A program made the position numbers and the translations under genes. From the NCBI RefSeq assembly GCF_003325355.1, contig NZ_CP030850.1, positions 2,666,001-2,730,000 on the forward strand: a DNA stretch of 64,000 bases. Reading direction: 5' to 3'. The notes under the pieces are model-generated. The model worked only from the letters and a program-made list of their open reading frames with translations, did no database searches and was not told the DNA's origin. Positions 16,832-25,563 of the stretch are shown here, one piece after another. Each line of letters begins with the position of its first letter. Positions within the stretch are counted from its first letter, which is position 1. Source of the DNA: Runella rosea. GTDB taxonomy: Bacteria > Bacteroidota > Bacteroidia > Cytophagales > Spirosomataceae.

Positions 16832-18202
16832 ATGAAGACCTTCAACGCTTACTATGCCACATTATTGACTGCCATCACAACGGCGCTATGGGTAGGTTCC
16901 TGCCAAACCAAAGAGGCCGATGTGCTTGAAGAAGGTTCTTTTAAACTCATTCAGACGCAGATTTTTGACAAATCTTGCGCCACTTCGGGCTGCCACGCTT
17001 CAGAGCAAGACGCCTCCTTTCGTCAACACGGGCTGGTGTTAACCGCCGATGTTTCTTATACCAATCTGATTAATAAATTTGCAAAAAACACCGCTGCCAA
17101 CGCTGATTCTATGCGTTTGGTCACGCCTGGCAACGTCGCCAAGAGCTTTCTTTACACCAAAATCAATTGCAGCGCCGCGTCGCTTTTGGCAGGAAAACAG
17201 TACGGAAACCCCATGCCTCTGGGAGCCAACGGGCTTTCGGTTGGTGAAATAGAATTTATTCGTAAATGGATTGAATCAGGAGCGGCGCGTTCGGGTGGCT
17301 CAGTCGATGCCTCTTTGATTACCAATTCAGTCCCGTTGTGCGGCTCTAGCTTCGGAAGTACCTTTACGGCCCTTGCTCCGCCCAAGCCAAGCGAAGGCCT
17401 ACAATTACATTTGGAACCATTTGAAGTAGCCAATACGTACGAGCGTGAGATTTTTGTGCGTAAACCCGTCAATAATGCGTCCGAACTATACATCAATCGC
17501 GTTCAAACACGCATGAGACCTGGCAGCCATCATTTTATTCTATATAACTTTAAGAATACCAACAACTTACCCACTGAGGGGCAAGTTCGTGACCTCCGCA
17601 ATTCCGATGGAACCAACAATCTGCTTACTTTTTTAAGTATGCAAAATCACGTTTTCTGGGCAGGTACGCAAACACAGGAGCATGATTACCAATTTCCCGA
17701 GGGCGTAGCACTCCGTATTCCCGCCAATTATTCGTTTGACTTTAACTCTCATTATGTCAATAAAACAGCGGGAAAAATCCCTGGTGAAGTATATGTAAAT
17801 CTCTATAAACTGGAGAAGGAAAAAGTGAAAATTGTGGCCAATTCGCTCAATTTAGGCCACGAAAGCTTTAGCCTTCCTGCTGGACAGCGCACAGTAGTGA
17901 CCAAGAGCTTTATCTTTTCAAAACCCACCAAAGTGCTGATGCTAACTTCTCATACGCACAAATTGGGCGAGAAATACGTCATCAAAATTGTGGGTGGTCC
18001 CCGCAACGGAGAGATTGTCTACGAAAGTACCGACTGGGAACACCCCCTTATCAAAACATTTGTGCAACCACTCGAATTTAACAAAGGAGAGGGCCTGATG
18101 TCGGAAGTCACCTTCAATAACACCACCACCAAAACGGTCAAATTCGGTCTTACCAGCGAAGACGAAATGGACATTATCTTCGGATATTATTACGAACAGT
18201 AA
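16832..18202 (+). CDS. Secreted heme-domain/PHM-like copper type II monooxygenase fold protein
   Basis: The protein (456 residues) starts with a signal sequence and possible lipobox Cys24 (GSC). Residues 35-155 resemble a c-type cytochrome-like domain with a CX4CH heme motif (C49, C54, H55, 'CATSGCH') and a MetPro region ('GNPMPLG'). Residues ~185-455 match the fold of peptidylglycine alpha-hydroxylating/dopamine monooxygenases. All six copper ligands have counterparts: His233-His234 ('GSHHFILY') and His307 ('NSHYVN') for the first copper, His374 and His376 ('SHTHKLG') and Met446 ('EDEMDIIF') for the second. The substrate is unknown. It follows the mbnP-mbnH-PAS-CWC genes on the same strand; a weak promoter-like TATCTTCG at 16798-16805 precedes it. 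Confidence 0.82.
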   Translation: MKTFNAYYATLLTAITTALWVGSCQTKEADVLEEGSFKLIQTQIFDKSCATSGCHASEQDASFRQHGLVLTADVSYTNLINKFAKNTAANADSMRLVTPGNVAKSFLYTKINCSAASLLAGKQYGNPMPLGANGLSVGEIEFIRKWIESGAARSGGSVDASLITNSVPLCGSSFGSTFTALAPPKPSEGLQLHLEPFEVANTYEREIFVRKPVNNASELYINRVQTRMRPGSHHFILYNFKNTNNLPTEGQVRDLRNSDGTNNLLTFLSMQNHVFWAGTQTQEHDYQFPEGVALRIPANYSFDFNSHYVNKTAGKIPGEVYVNLYKLEKEKVKIVANSLNLGHESFSLPAGQRTVVTKSFIFSKPTKVLMLTSHTHKLGEKYVIKIVGGPRNGEIVYESTDWEHPLIKTFVQPLEFNKGEGLMSEVTFNNTTTKTVKFGLTSEDEMDIIFGYYYEQ

Positions 18203-18374
18203 TTGGTAAAATTGAGACCTTGTTTCTATCGAAGTAGTACTCTTCAGTGCCACTGTCTGCCGCATTGAATTTCGACAACAAAAAGTAACAAACATTTTTG
18301 CCTGTATTATTGGGGAGGTTTGCATTTAAACGCTCTTTTTGAGTTATTAATCAAAATCTTTACCAGCATACACC

Positions 18375-19682
18375 ATGATCAATCGTCGTACTTTCATTCA
18401 AAATACTGCTGCGGGTGCGGCGGTTACCTTATTTTCTCCCTACGGAATCGCCGCGCCACGCGCCACCAAATATCGTACGGCACTCATCGGTACGGGTTGG
18501 TGGGGTATGAATATCCTGCGGGCTGCCATGGCCGCAGGGCAATCGAAAGTAGTGGCGATGTGCGACGTTGACCAAAACCAAATCGGCAAGGCAGCGGCCG
18601 AAGTGGAAAAACTAAACGGTGATAAGCCCAAACAATACCGCGATTTTCGGGAACTCTTAGCAACCGAAAAACCCGAGATTGTGATTGTAGCTACCCCCGA
18701 CCACTGGCACCCGCTGATTTGCATAGCGGCCGTGCAAGCTGGCGCACACGTGTACGTCGAAAAACCCATCAGCCACACCATCAACGAAGGGAAAGCCATG
18801 GTGGCGGCGGCCCGCAAAACGGGCAAAGTGGTACAAGTAGGAACACACCGCCGCGTATCACCGCACAATATTTCGGGCCGGGATTTTATCCGTTCGGGCA
18901 AAGCGGGAAAAATCGGAATGGTGCGCACTTTTGTGCATTACGGCGGCGGCCCTGGTCAAGTAACCCCCGATAGCGAAACCCCTCAAGGAATGGATTGGGA
19001 CATGTGGTGCGGTCCCGCACCGCTACGCCCTTTTAATACCAAAATTCACCCGCGCGGTTTTCGTCAATACCTCGACTACGCCAACGGCACGTTGGGCGAC
19101 TGGGGCATTCACTGGCTCGACCAATTGTTGTGGATAATGGAAGAAAAATATCCACGTAAAGTGTTCTCTGCTGGTGGACGCGCCATCAAAACCGACAATA
19201 CCGACGCGCCCGATCATCAAGTGGCCGTGTATGAATTTGAAAATTTTACCGCAACTTGGGAGCACCGCCAATTTGCGGGAAATAACGCCGAAAAAACGCA
19301 CCCACAACAGGCCGTAGGTTGCTATTTTTACGGAACGGAAGGTACTTTTCACATGGGTTGGCTTGATGGTTGGACGTTCTACCCAACCGACTCCAAAAAG
19401 CCAGTCATCCACGAAGACGCCAAACTGGACCTGCCCGACCAGCAAAACATTGCCAACCTTTGGGCTGATTTTCTGGACTCCATTGAGAAAAAACGAACTC
19501 CCGTTTGTGACATCGAAATCGGCCATCGCTCTAGCAACATGGCACTGCTCGGTATGCTCTCCATGAAGGCAGGACGAAGCATCGAATGGGACGGTGAAAA
19601 GGGAATCATCAAAAACGACCCCGAAGCCAACAAACTGCTGGAAAGAGCGTATCGGAAAGGTTGGGAATATCCGAAGGTGTAG
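18375..19682 (+). CDS. Tat-exported Gfo/Idh/MocA family oxidoreductase
   Basis: A 435-residue NAD(P)-dependent sugar dehydrogenase-type protein. It starts with a twin-arginine signal ('NRRTFIQNTAAGAAVTLF', residues 3-20), then the Rossmann fold with 'ALIGTGWWGMNIL' (36-48), 'CDVDQNQ' at the NAD-ribose position and 'EKPISHTINEG' (128-138) carrying the conserved EKP. Bacteroidota have many Tat-exported Gfo/Idh proteins, often near glycan-degrading genes, and a GH43 gene is next. The substrate cannot be told from sequence. Confidence 0.9.
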   Translation: MINRRTFIQNTAAGAAVTLFSPYGIAAPRATKYRTALIGTGWWGMNILRAAMAAGQSKVVAMCDVDQNQIGKAAAEVEKLNGDKPKQYRDFRELLATEKPEIVIVATPDHWHPLICIAAVQAGAHVYVEKPISHTINEGKAMVAAARKTGKVVQVGTHRRVSPHNISGRDFIRSGKAGKIGMVRTFVHYGGGPGQVTPDSETPQGMDWDMWCGPAPLRPFNTKIHPRGFRQYLDYANGTLGDWGIHWLDQLLWIMEEKYPRKVFSAGGRAIKTDNTDAPDHQVAVYEFENFTATWEHRQFAGNNAEKTHPQQAVGCYFYGTEGTFHMGWLDGWTFYPTDSKKPVIHEDAKLDLPDQQNIANLWADFLDSIEKKRTPVCDIEIGHRSSNMALLGMLSMKAGRSIEWDGEKGIIKNDPEANKLLERAYRKGWEYPKV

Positions 19683-19715
19683 CTATTTTGAGCTGAACAA
19701 CCGAGCAATAAGCCC

Positions 19716-19758
19716 TATAAAACCGCAAAAGTATCAATATCATTTTTGCGGTTTTATA
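19716..19758. terminator. Strong hairpin terminator after the oxidoreductase gene
   Basis: Left arm TATAAAACCGCAAAA (19716-19730), 13-base loop, right arm TTTTGCGGTTTTATA (19744-19758), a perfect 15-bp stem flanked by A and T runs. It has the same core (AAAACCGCaAAA) as the hairpin at 43064-43105. Confidence 0.8.
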
Positions 19759-19795
19759 TTTTAAAAACGAGTACCATTGATTCTACCATTTACTG

Positions 19796-20824
19796 ATGAA
19801 AAAAATCATTTTCTTCTTTCTATTTCATGCTTTTGCGCAAGCCCAAACATTCAAAAACCCCTTGCTTCCAGCAGGAGCCGACCCGTGGTCGATTTACAAA
19901 GACGGTTTTTACTATTACATGCATACGACCGGCAAAGATCTGACCATCTGGAAAACCAAAGATTTGTCGCAACTCGCCACGGCTCAAAAAACGGTTATCT
20001 GGACTCCGCCTGCCACAGGCCCCTATTCAAAAGAAATCTGGGCACCCGAGCTGCATTTCTTACAAAATAAATGGTACATCTATTTTGCCGCCGACGACGG
20101 TCGAAACCGCAATCATCGTCTGTACGTATTAGAAAACTCCTCCCCCGACCCCACCCAAGGCACTTGGGCTATGAAAGGACAACTCAAAACACCCCAAGAC
20201 AAATGGGCCATTGATGGTTCGGTTTTTGAGCACAATGGACAGATGTATCTTACATGGTCAGGCTGGGAGGGCGACGAAAACGGTCGTCAGGATATCTTTC
20301 TGTGCAAAATGAGTAACCCGTGGACCTGTGTCGGCAAGCGTATTCGAATCTCTGACCCTCAGTTTGAATGGGAACACCACGGCCTGCTAACTCGCCCCGG
20401 ACCTGATGACAAACCCATGGTATTGGTCAATGAAGGCCCGCAGTTTCTGAAAAGCCCAAACGGCAGAATCAACATCATCTTTTCGGCGAGTGGCTGCTGG
20501 ACAGACTATTATGCGTTGGGTATGATTCATGCCGCTCCCACTGCCGATTTAATGAACCCCCAAACTTGGAAGAAGCATCCGACCCCGGTTTTTTGGGCAA
20601 ATAACGTACAGGGCACTCATGCTGCTGGGCACAATAGTTTTTTCAAATCACCCGATGGAAGCCAAAATTGGATTCTTTACCATGCCAATTCGGAAGCTGG
20701 CCAAGGCTGCGGCAAGCAAAGAGCGCCCCGTATGCAGCCCTTTACCTTCACCGCCGACGGCGTTCCCGTCTTTGGAAGTCCGCTGTCGCCAGAGGTCGAA
20801 ATGTCGATTCCGAAAGTGAATTAA
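19796..20824 (+). CDS. Secreted glycoside hydrolase family 43 protein
   Basis: A five-bladed propeller hydrolase, probably an alpha-L-arabinofuranosidase or beta-xylosidase type acting on plant-like polysaccharide. The signal peptide is residues 1-17 (FAQAQ cleavage). The expected catalytic triad is visible: Asp29 in 'AGADPW' (base), Asp140 in 'WAIDGSV' (pKa modulator) and Glu213 in 'VNEGPQ' (acid). 'EIWAPELHF' (80-88) is also typical of the family. It follows the Gfo/Idh gene after a terminator, so it is probably transcribed separately. Exact specificity cannot be assigned. Confidence 0.88.
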   Translation: MKKIIFFFLFHAFAQAQTFKNPLLPAGADPWSIYKDGFYYYMHTTGKDLTIWKTKDLSQLATAQKTVIWTPPATGPYSKEIWAPELHFLQNKWYIYFAADDGRNRNHRLYVLENSSPDPTQGTWAMKGQLKTPQDKWAIDGSVFEHNGQMYLTWSGWEGDENGRQDIFLCKMSNPWTCVGKRIRISDPQFEWEHHGLLTRPGPDDKPMVLVNEGPQFLKSPNGRINIIFSASGCWTDYYALGMIHAAPTADLMNPQTWKKHPTPVFWANNVQGTHAAGHNSFFKSPDGSQNWILYHANSEAGQGCGKQRAPRMQPFTFTADGVPVFGSPLSPEVEMSIPKVN

Positions 20825-20933
20825 TGGTAATTTTATTTTCCGCTAAGGGAAATTAAGAAAAAGACATAAATTTTAGCTACATAAATGCTAAGATTGCATA
20901 CATGAGTAAATGATGGTGATATAAAACGATTGT

Positions 20934-21572
20934 ATGCAAAAATCTATTCATATTCTCATTGCCGACGACCATCGCCTTTTTGCCGATGGAATGAAGTTTA
21001 TTCTTAGTTTTTCTATAGAGAATGCTTCTGTAGATACCGTCGAAGATGGGGAAGCTGTACTACAATATTTACAGCAAAAAGTACCAGATGTAGTATTATT
21101 AGACATTCATTTGCCGAAGATGTCTGGTATTGATGTTGCCCGATACATTCGCCTACATCATCCTAAGGTACGGATCTTGGCCGTATCCATGGCCGACGAC
21201 CGCGAAACCATCCAGGCCATGTATGACGCGGGAGTGTTGGGGTATTGTCTCAAAACAGCAGGCCAGGCTGAGTTATTAACGGCACTCGATAAAGTGAGTC
21301 GAAATGAGCCTTATTTTAGTCCCGAAATTGTCCCTATTTTGTTACAGCCGCGTCCTATTGAGAAATTAAATGCATTTATTGAGAAACTCACCGCCCGAGA
21401 AATCGAACTTATCCAATGGTTGATTCAGGGGCACAGTGCCGCACAGATTGCCAAAAAACTTTTCCTCAGTACCTATACCGTCGAAACCCACCGAAAAAAC
21501 ATCTACGCCAAACTCAATGTCCACAGTTTGAGTGAATTGATAACCTTTGCCCTAAAACATAACCTTGCCTAA
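20934..21572 (+). CDS. NarL/FixJ-type response regulator (REC-LuxR HTH)
   Basis: A 212-residue DNA-binding response regulator. The receiver domain has the acidic pair Asp11-Asp12, phospho-acceptor Asp57 ('VVLLDIHLPKMSG') and a Lys at 'YCLKTAG'. The LuxR helix-turn-helix is at residues ~148-210 ('LTAREIELIQWLIQGHSAAQIAKKL' region, 'STYTVETHRKNIYAKL'). It ends five bases before the propeller histidine kinase gene and is its likely cognate partner. Confidence 0.93.
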   Translation: MQKSIHILIADDHRLFADGMKFILSFSIENASVDTVEDGEAVLQYLQQKVPDVVLLDIHLPKMSGIDVARYIRLHHPKVRILAVSMADDRETIQAMYDAGVLGYCLKTAGQAELLTALDKVSRNEPYFSPEIVPILLQPRPIEKLNAFIEKLTAREIELIQWLIQGHSAAQIAKKLFLSTYTVETHRKNIYAKLNVHSLSELITFALKHNLA

Positions 21573-21577
21573 CCACT

Positions 21578-24493
21578 ATGCATCTACTGCGTTACATCAA
21601 AGTGTTGTGTGCGGTGTTGGCAGGTGGCTTGCTTCACTACCGAGCAGAGGCGCAAAAGAAGTATTATGTGACGCAAATAGACAGCGAGATCGGGATGCCT
21701 CAATCCACCGTCTACGCCATGATGAAAGATTCCAAAGGCTTTGTTTGGTTGGGTACGGCGCAAAGTTTGAGCCGTTTTGATGGCAGTAGAATACGAAATT
21801 TCACCACTACAGGCCTGGGCAACACTCGTAAAGTGTCAGGACGGCTCGTCAGAGCAATTGTGGAAGATGCCGATACCCATTTATGGCTTTCGATAAACGA
21901 TGCGCTGGTCAGATTTGACCGTAAAACAGAGCGCTTCACCTTTTTAAAACAACGTATAAGGGAAAATTTGGAGTATGTATTTGGGTGGCCGATAGCTGTT
22001 AAAGGCACCAAAGTTTGGTGCATAGCGCCCAACACCAGAGAGTTGTTCTACTATGATTATCAAACGCGCAAAAAAAGGGTCATTTTAACCAACATACCAT
22101 ATTTTAACGATACTTACCTTCTCCTCAACCGCAGTTCTTTTGACGGTAAATCAGGCATTTGGGTTCATCTTATGGAAGGGCTGATGTACTTCGACCTAAA
22201 TACCCTACGTACGTCTTACTTTTTCAGTAAACACCCGCAGAATATGGCAGGTCCTCCGCTCTCTGCCAATACATTTACGGTTAAAAATGATACTTTATTA
22301 ATAGAAACCAGCAGTGGAGCCTTAACCCTGCACATATCTTCTCGACGCTACGGGGTTACTCAAAAAAAGTTAGCTTTAGGTATTACACCTAATTCAGTCA
22401 TTTCCTTCCCCCCAACCAGTATAGTATCATCCACCGATTTTGGTGATGGAATTATTTGGGTTCAACACGCAAATGGTGTCTACAAACTCAGTCCCGTTTT
22501 GCCAAAATTCAACAAGATCACCCCAGCCAGTCACCCTGAGTTTAACAATAACCCCTCCATCCACTCCATCAATTCACTGAGTGACACCACAATAAGAATT
22601 GGCACAAGACAAAACAACTACCTATACAATCGTCGTTCGAAACAATTTTCACAAACGTCCTCTGCTGATATTTTGATTTCGATGCCAGGCAGGCTAATTC
22701 CAACTTCAAACGGCGATTATTGGCTTTTGTCTTCAAAAGGACTGTGTCTCTACACTGCCCGCACCCGCACTACTGAATGCTTTACAAATCCTGACACCCT
22801 CACACCCGAAACAAAGTGGGCAAACTCCATCTTTAAAGTAATTGAGACGCCCCCCAATGCGTTGCTGGTATCGACCGAATCGGGCCTATTTGTATTCAAT
22901 AAACAGGATAAAAAATACCAGCGAATACCCTTTTTTGGCAACCACCCTACCCGCTTTCCCGTTAAAGACCACGAGGGTCGACTATATATTACGATGGACA
23001 GTACCCTCCACATTGGCCGCTTGAAAGGTACCAATTGGGTGCCCCAGACAACCCCAAAACAAGGGTATTTCTTTAGGAATGGCTTTGAAGACACCCTGCA
23101 CCAAGTCATTTGGGGCGCCGCCTGGAATGGATTGAAGATGATTCGGAAGAAGGATTGGTCGATAAAAGTTTGGACAAAAAAGGATGGACTGATTGATTCC
23201 TATATCTACGACGTGCTCGTTGATAAAAAAGGCGATGTCTGGTTCAGTACCAATAAAGGTATTTCGAGACTAAATTTAACAACTAAGAAGGTAGACAATT
23301 TCCGTCTTTCTGACGGACTCCAAAGTCTTGAGTTTAATTCCAGCACCGCCCATATTACCGCCGACGGGGAGTTCTTTTTTGGAGGGGTGCGCGGTTTTAA
23401 TCATTTTTATCCAGAAGAGATAACAATCAATAAACAACTTCCCGTCCCGATTTTGACCGATTTTAAAGTGCGCGAACAACCCTTTGAGCTACCCTCGAAA
23501 TTAGGTGAAACCTCTGATATTCAGTTATCAGCGGAAGACAACACCTTTTCAATTGATTACAGCGCCATTGATTTTTTTAGCTCCGGTCAAAACACGTATC
23601 AATATCGGCTGGTGGGACTGGATGACCAGTGGATCAACGCTGATGGCCAAACGACCGCCCGGTTTGGTCAGGTGCCGCCGGGCAGCTATACGTTTGAACT
23701 GAAAGTCGCCAATAATGACGGGATATGGAACAACACTCCCCGGCAGCTTCGCATCGTCGTGCCTCCCCCTATGACTGGTACGTTATGGTTTCGCGCCCTA
23801 ATGATTCTCTTATTGCTGGCCGGTCTATACGGCCTATACCGTTACCAGCTTTTTCAGGTGTACCAAAAGCAGCGGTTGGAATTGGAAGTAACCATGAAAA
23901 CGCAGGAAGCAGAACGTCAGCGTTTTGCCATAGAGCTGCATGATGGTATTGGGGCAAATCTGGCAACCCTCAAACTCTACCTGAGCGCCCTCGAAAATCC
24001 TAAGTTTCCGTCTAAAGAACTTAGTCAACGTGCTTCTCTGCTGCTGGATACCTCATTCGTTGAGTTACGACAATTAATTCATAACCTAAGCCCGCGGACC
24101 CTGACGCAATTGGGGCTTGTGGAAGCTATCCGTAAAATCACTGCCGATATTTGTCAAAGTCATCAGCAATTGCACATTGCTTTTGAACACGATGAAATGC
24201 CAGAATCAATGGAAGAGATCACACGCATAAACCTGTACCGAATCATTCAGGAGTTACTCCAAAATACCCTCAAACACGCCCAAGCCACGCAAATTTCCAT
24301 TGAACTTAGGCAGCTGAACCACCAATTTCAATTGTATTATCACGACAACGGACGAGGTTTTTTATCCACTCAAACTACTCGCGGCAACGGCCTGACAAAC
24401 ATTGAAAGCAGGGTGATGCTTCTGAACGGCAAGCTGCACATTGATACTGCCCCGGGCCAAGGATTTACAATTCTCCTTAAAATACCGTCATAA
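21578..24493 (+). CDS. Beta-propeller sensor histidine kinase (Reg_prop/Y_Y_Y/HisKA_3)
   Basis: A 971-residue membrane kinase. A signal peptide (1-26) is followed by periplasmic two-component-regulator propeller repeats (to ~620; for example 'DSKGFVWLGTAQSLSRFDG', 'DKKGDVWFSTNKGISRLN'), a Y_Y_Y domain (~650-722, 'YQYRLVGLDDQWINAD', 'PPGSYTFELKVANNDG'), one membrane helix (~732-752), and a HisKA_3 domain with His788 ('IELHDGIGANL'). A HATPase domain follows with N-box 'QELLQNTLKHAQA' and 'HDNGRGF'. Unlike hybrid versions of this architecture it has no receiver or AraC output, so it relies on the LuxR regulator just upstream. Confidence 0.92.
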   Translation: MHLLRYIKVLCAVLAGGLLHYRAEAQKKYYVTQIDSEIGMPQSTVYAMMKDSKGFVWLGTAQSLSRFDGSRIRNFTTTGLGNTRKVSGRLVRAIVEDADTHLWLSINDALVRFDRKTERFTFLKQRIRENLEYVFGWPIAVKGTKVWCIAPNTRELFYYDYQTRKKRVILTNIPYFNDTYLLLNRSSFDGKSGIWVHLMEGLMYFDLNTLRTSYFFSKHPQNMAGPPLSANTFTVKNDTLLIETSSGALTLHISSRRYGVTQKKLALGITPNSVISFPPTSIVSSTDFGDGIIWVQHANGVYKLSPVLPKFNKITPASHPEFNNNPSIHSINSLSDTTIRIGTRQNNYLYNRRSKQFSQTSSADILISMPGRLIPTSNGDYWLLSSKGLCLYTARTRTTECFTNPDTLTPETKWANSIFKVIETPPNALLVSTESGLFVFNKQDKKYQRIPFFGNHPTRFPVKDHEGRLYITMDSTLHIGRLKGTNWVPQTTPKQGYFFRNGFEDTLHQVIWGAAWNGLKMIRKKDWSIKVWTKKDGLIDSYIYDVLVDKKGDVWFSTNKGISRLNLTTKKVDNFRLSDGLQSLEFNSSTAHITADGEFFFGGVRGFNHFYPEEITINKQLPVPILTDFKVREQPFELPSKLGETSDIQLSAEDNTFSIDYSAIDFFSSGQNTYQYRLVGLDDQWINADGQTTARFGQVPPGSYTFELKVANNDGIWNNTPRQLRIVVPPPMTGTLWFRALMILLLLAGLYGLYRYQLFQVYQKQRLELEVTMKTQEAERQRFAIELHDGIGANLATLKLYLSALENPKFPSKELSQRASLLLDTSFVELRQLIHNLSPRTLTQLGLVEAIRKITADICQSHQQLHIAFEHDEMPESMEEITRINLYRIIQELLQNTLKHAQATQISIELRQLNHQFQLYYHDNGRGFLSTQTTRGNGLTNIESRVMLLNGKLHIDTAPGQGFTILLKIPS

Positions 24494-24560
24494 TTTGCCT
24501 CAAAACAATTGCGTATATACACATACGTTTGATTGTAACACGTAAAACTACGCAGTCATC

Positions 24561-24601
24561 TACCCTACTTAGGGTATCAAAAATACCGCACTCAGGGTAT
24601 T
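24561..24601. promoter_or_regulatory. 7-2-7 palindrome and overlapping inverted repeat (candidate LuxR-type operator)
   Basis: TACCCTA-CT-TAGGGTA occupies 24561-24576, a perfect inverted repeat of heptamers with a two-base spacer, the same geometry that NarL-family regulators recognise. Immediately after, AATACC (24581-24586) and GGTATT (24596-24601) form a second inverted repeat that reuses the GGTAT core. The element lies between the propeller kinase and the second LuxR regulator. Direct evidence for binding is absent. Confidence 0.45.
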
Positions 24602-24649
24602 GTACACTGCCTGAATATTCCTCAACTTTAAAGTATATTTTTCTGATAC

Positions 24650-24745
24650 ATGAGCACCAATCCTAAACCTATGCGGTGGTGGCCTATTTTGTTTTTGGCC
24701 GTCATTGCAATATTGATTGCCATCATAGGTTTATTGTTTTTCTAA
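24650..24745 (+). CDS. Small single-helix membrane protein (31 residues)
   Basis: ATG at 24650 opens a 31-codon frame: a polar start (MSTNPKPMRWW), then one strongly hydrophobic helix (about residues 12-31, 'PILFLAVIAILIAIIGLLFF') and TAA at 24743-24745. It lies between the palindromic element and the LytTR-leader repeat. I do not recognise it. The clean TM composition and position inside a signalling block suggest a real small protein, but such short frames can occur by chance. Confidence 0.45.
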   Translation: MSTNPKPMRWWPILFLAVIAILIAIIGLLFF

Positions 24746-24750
24746 TACCC

Positions 24751-24856
24751 CTACCCGAATTGGGGGGAGAGAAATAACCTATTTTATGCAAGTTTTGTAC
24801 CGAAAAAACGTCTAAACATGCCCTACAATGAATTTACTTCCTACCGCTCGCGGCAG
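24751..24856 (+). repeat. Copy 1 of a duplicated LytTR leader, ending in a 30-codon remnant
   Basis: This block matches 30802-30907 without indels. Two blocks are identical: CTACCCGAATTGGGGGGA (24751-24768) and a 20-base block at 24789-24808 (CAAGTTTTGTACCG then A-run); they flank about 20 variable bases. In both copies an ATG follows 77 bases after the start and encodes MNLLPT. Here the frame ends after 30 codons (24828-24920) and overlaps the start of the LuxR regulator at 24907, whereas copy 2 leads into an intact LytTR gene. This looks like a remnant of a duplicated LytTR gene. Confidence 0.75.
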
Positions 24857-24906
24857 TGAGGTACAGCTCCCCTATAATACGTGTATTGAATTAACTTACC
24901 CTATTA

Positions 24907-25563
24907 ATGAACACTACTGACCGAATCAAAATATTGCTTGTTGATGATCATCAAATGATTTTAGAAAGTCTAAAACTCCTCTTTAGACGAATTCCCAATG
25001 TAGAGATTGTGAATACCATCAGTGATAGTCGCCAAGTTCTGCCGTGGTTAAGTACCAATAAAGTGGATTTGATCGTGTCTGATTTTAACATGCCCTATTT
25101 GAGCGGGGTTGATTTAACCCTTCAAATTAGACAGCAACATCTCGCTATCAAAGTGATTTTACTCACCATGTTAGAAGATGCAGCTCATATCCGTGAGGCG
25201 ATTAAGGCAGGAGTGAATGGGTATATTTTAAAAAAATCAGAACGAGAAGAATTGGAAAGGGCCATTGAGTTGATTATGCAAGGGAAGCGATATTTTAGTC
25301 CGGCGATTATCGATGAACTCAGTGCTTACACGGATGAAGACCAAAACAATGCTCAGCCAGCAACTATTCAAAACCTCACAGAGCGTGAAATCGAAGTTTT
25401 AAAGCATATAGCAATGGAGTACTCAAGCCCTGAGATAGCCGATAAACTCTTCATTAGCCTCTCAACAGTAGAAACTCACCGACGGAATTTGTTTCATAAA
25501 TTGAACGTCAAAAGCGCCATTGGGTTGACCAAATATGCTTTGAAGCATGGGTTAGTAGAGTAG
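24907..25563 (+). CDS. NarL/FixJ-type response regulator (REC-LuxR HTH)
   Basis: A 218-residue regulator: acidic pair Asp13-Asp14, phospho-acceptor Asp59 ('LIVSDFNMPYLSG'), Lys at 'YILKKSE', and a C-terminal LuxR HTH from ~155 ('LTEREIEVLKHIAMEYSSPEIA', 'STVETHRRNLFHKL'). It converges on the two minus-strand kinases at 25689-29471, which have no regulator of their own in their operon, so it is their likely partner. The start ATG lies inside the 30-codon remnant frame (24828-24920), which might couple translation. Confidence 0.92.
   Translation: MNTTDRIKILLVDDHQMILESLKLLFRRIPNVEIVNTISDSRQVLPWLSTNKVDLIVSDFNMPYLSGVDLTLQIRQQHLAIKVILLTMLEDAAHIREAIKAGVNGYILKKSEREELERAIELIMQGKRYFSPAIIDELSAYTDEDQNNAQPATIQNLTEREIEVLKHIAMEYSSPEIADKLFISLSTVETHRRNLFHKLNVKSAIGLTKYALKHGLVE

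Noticed and set aside
24828-24920. 30-codon frame MNLLPTARGSEVQL... as an independent gene.
   Set aside because: It equals the start of the LytTR gene at 30879 and loses similarity after about ten residues. It is better treated as a remnant or leader.
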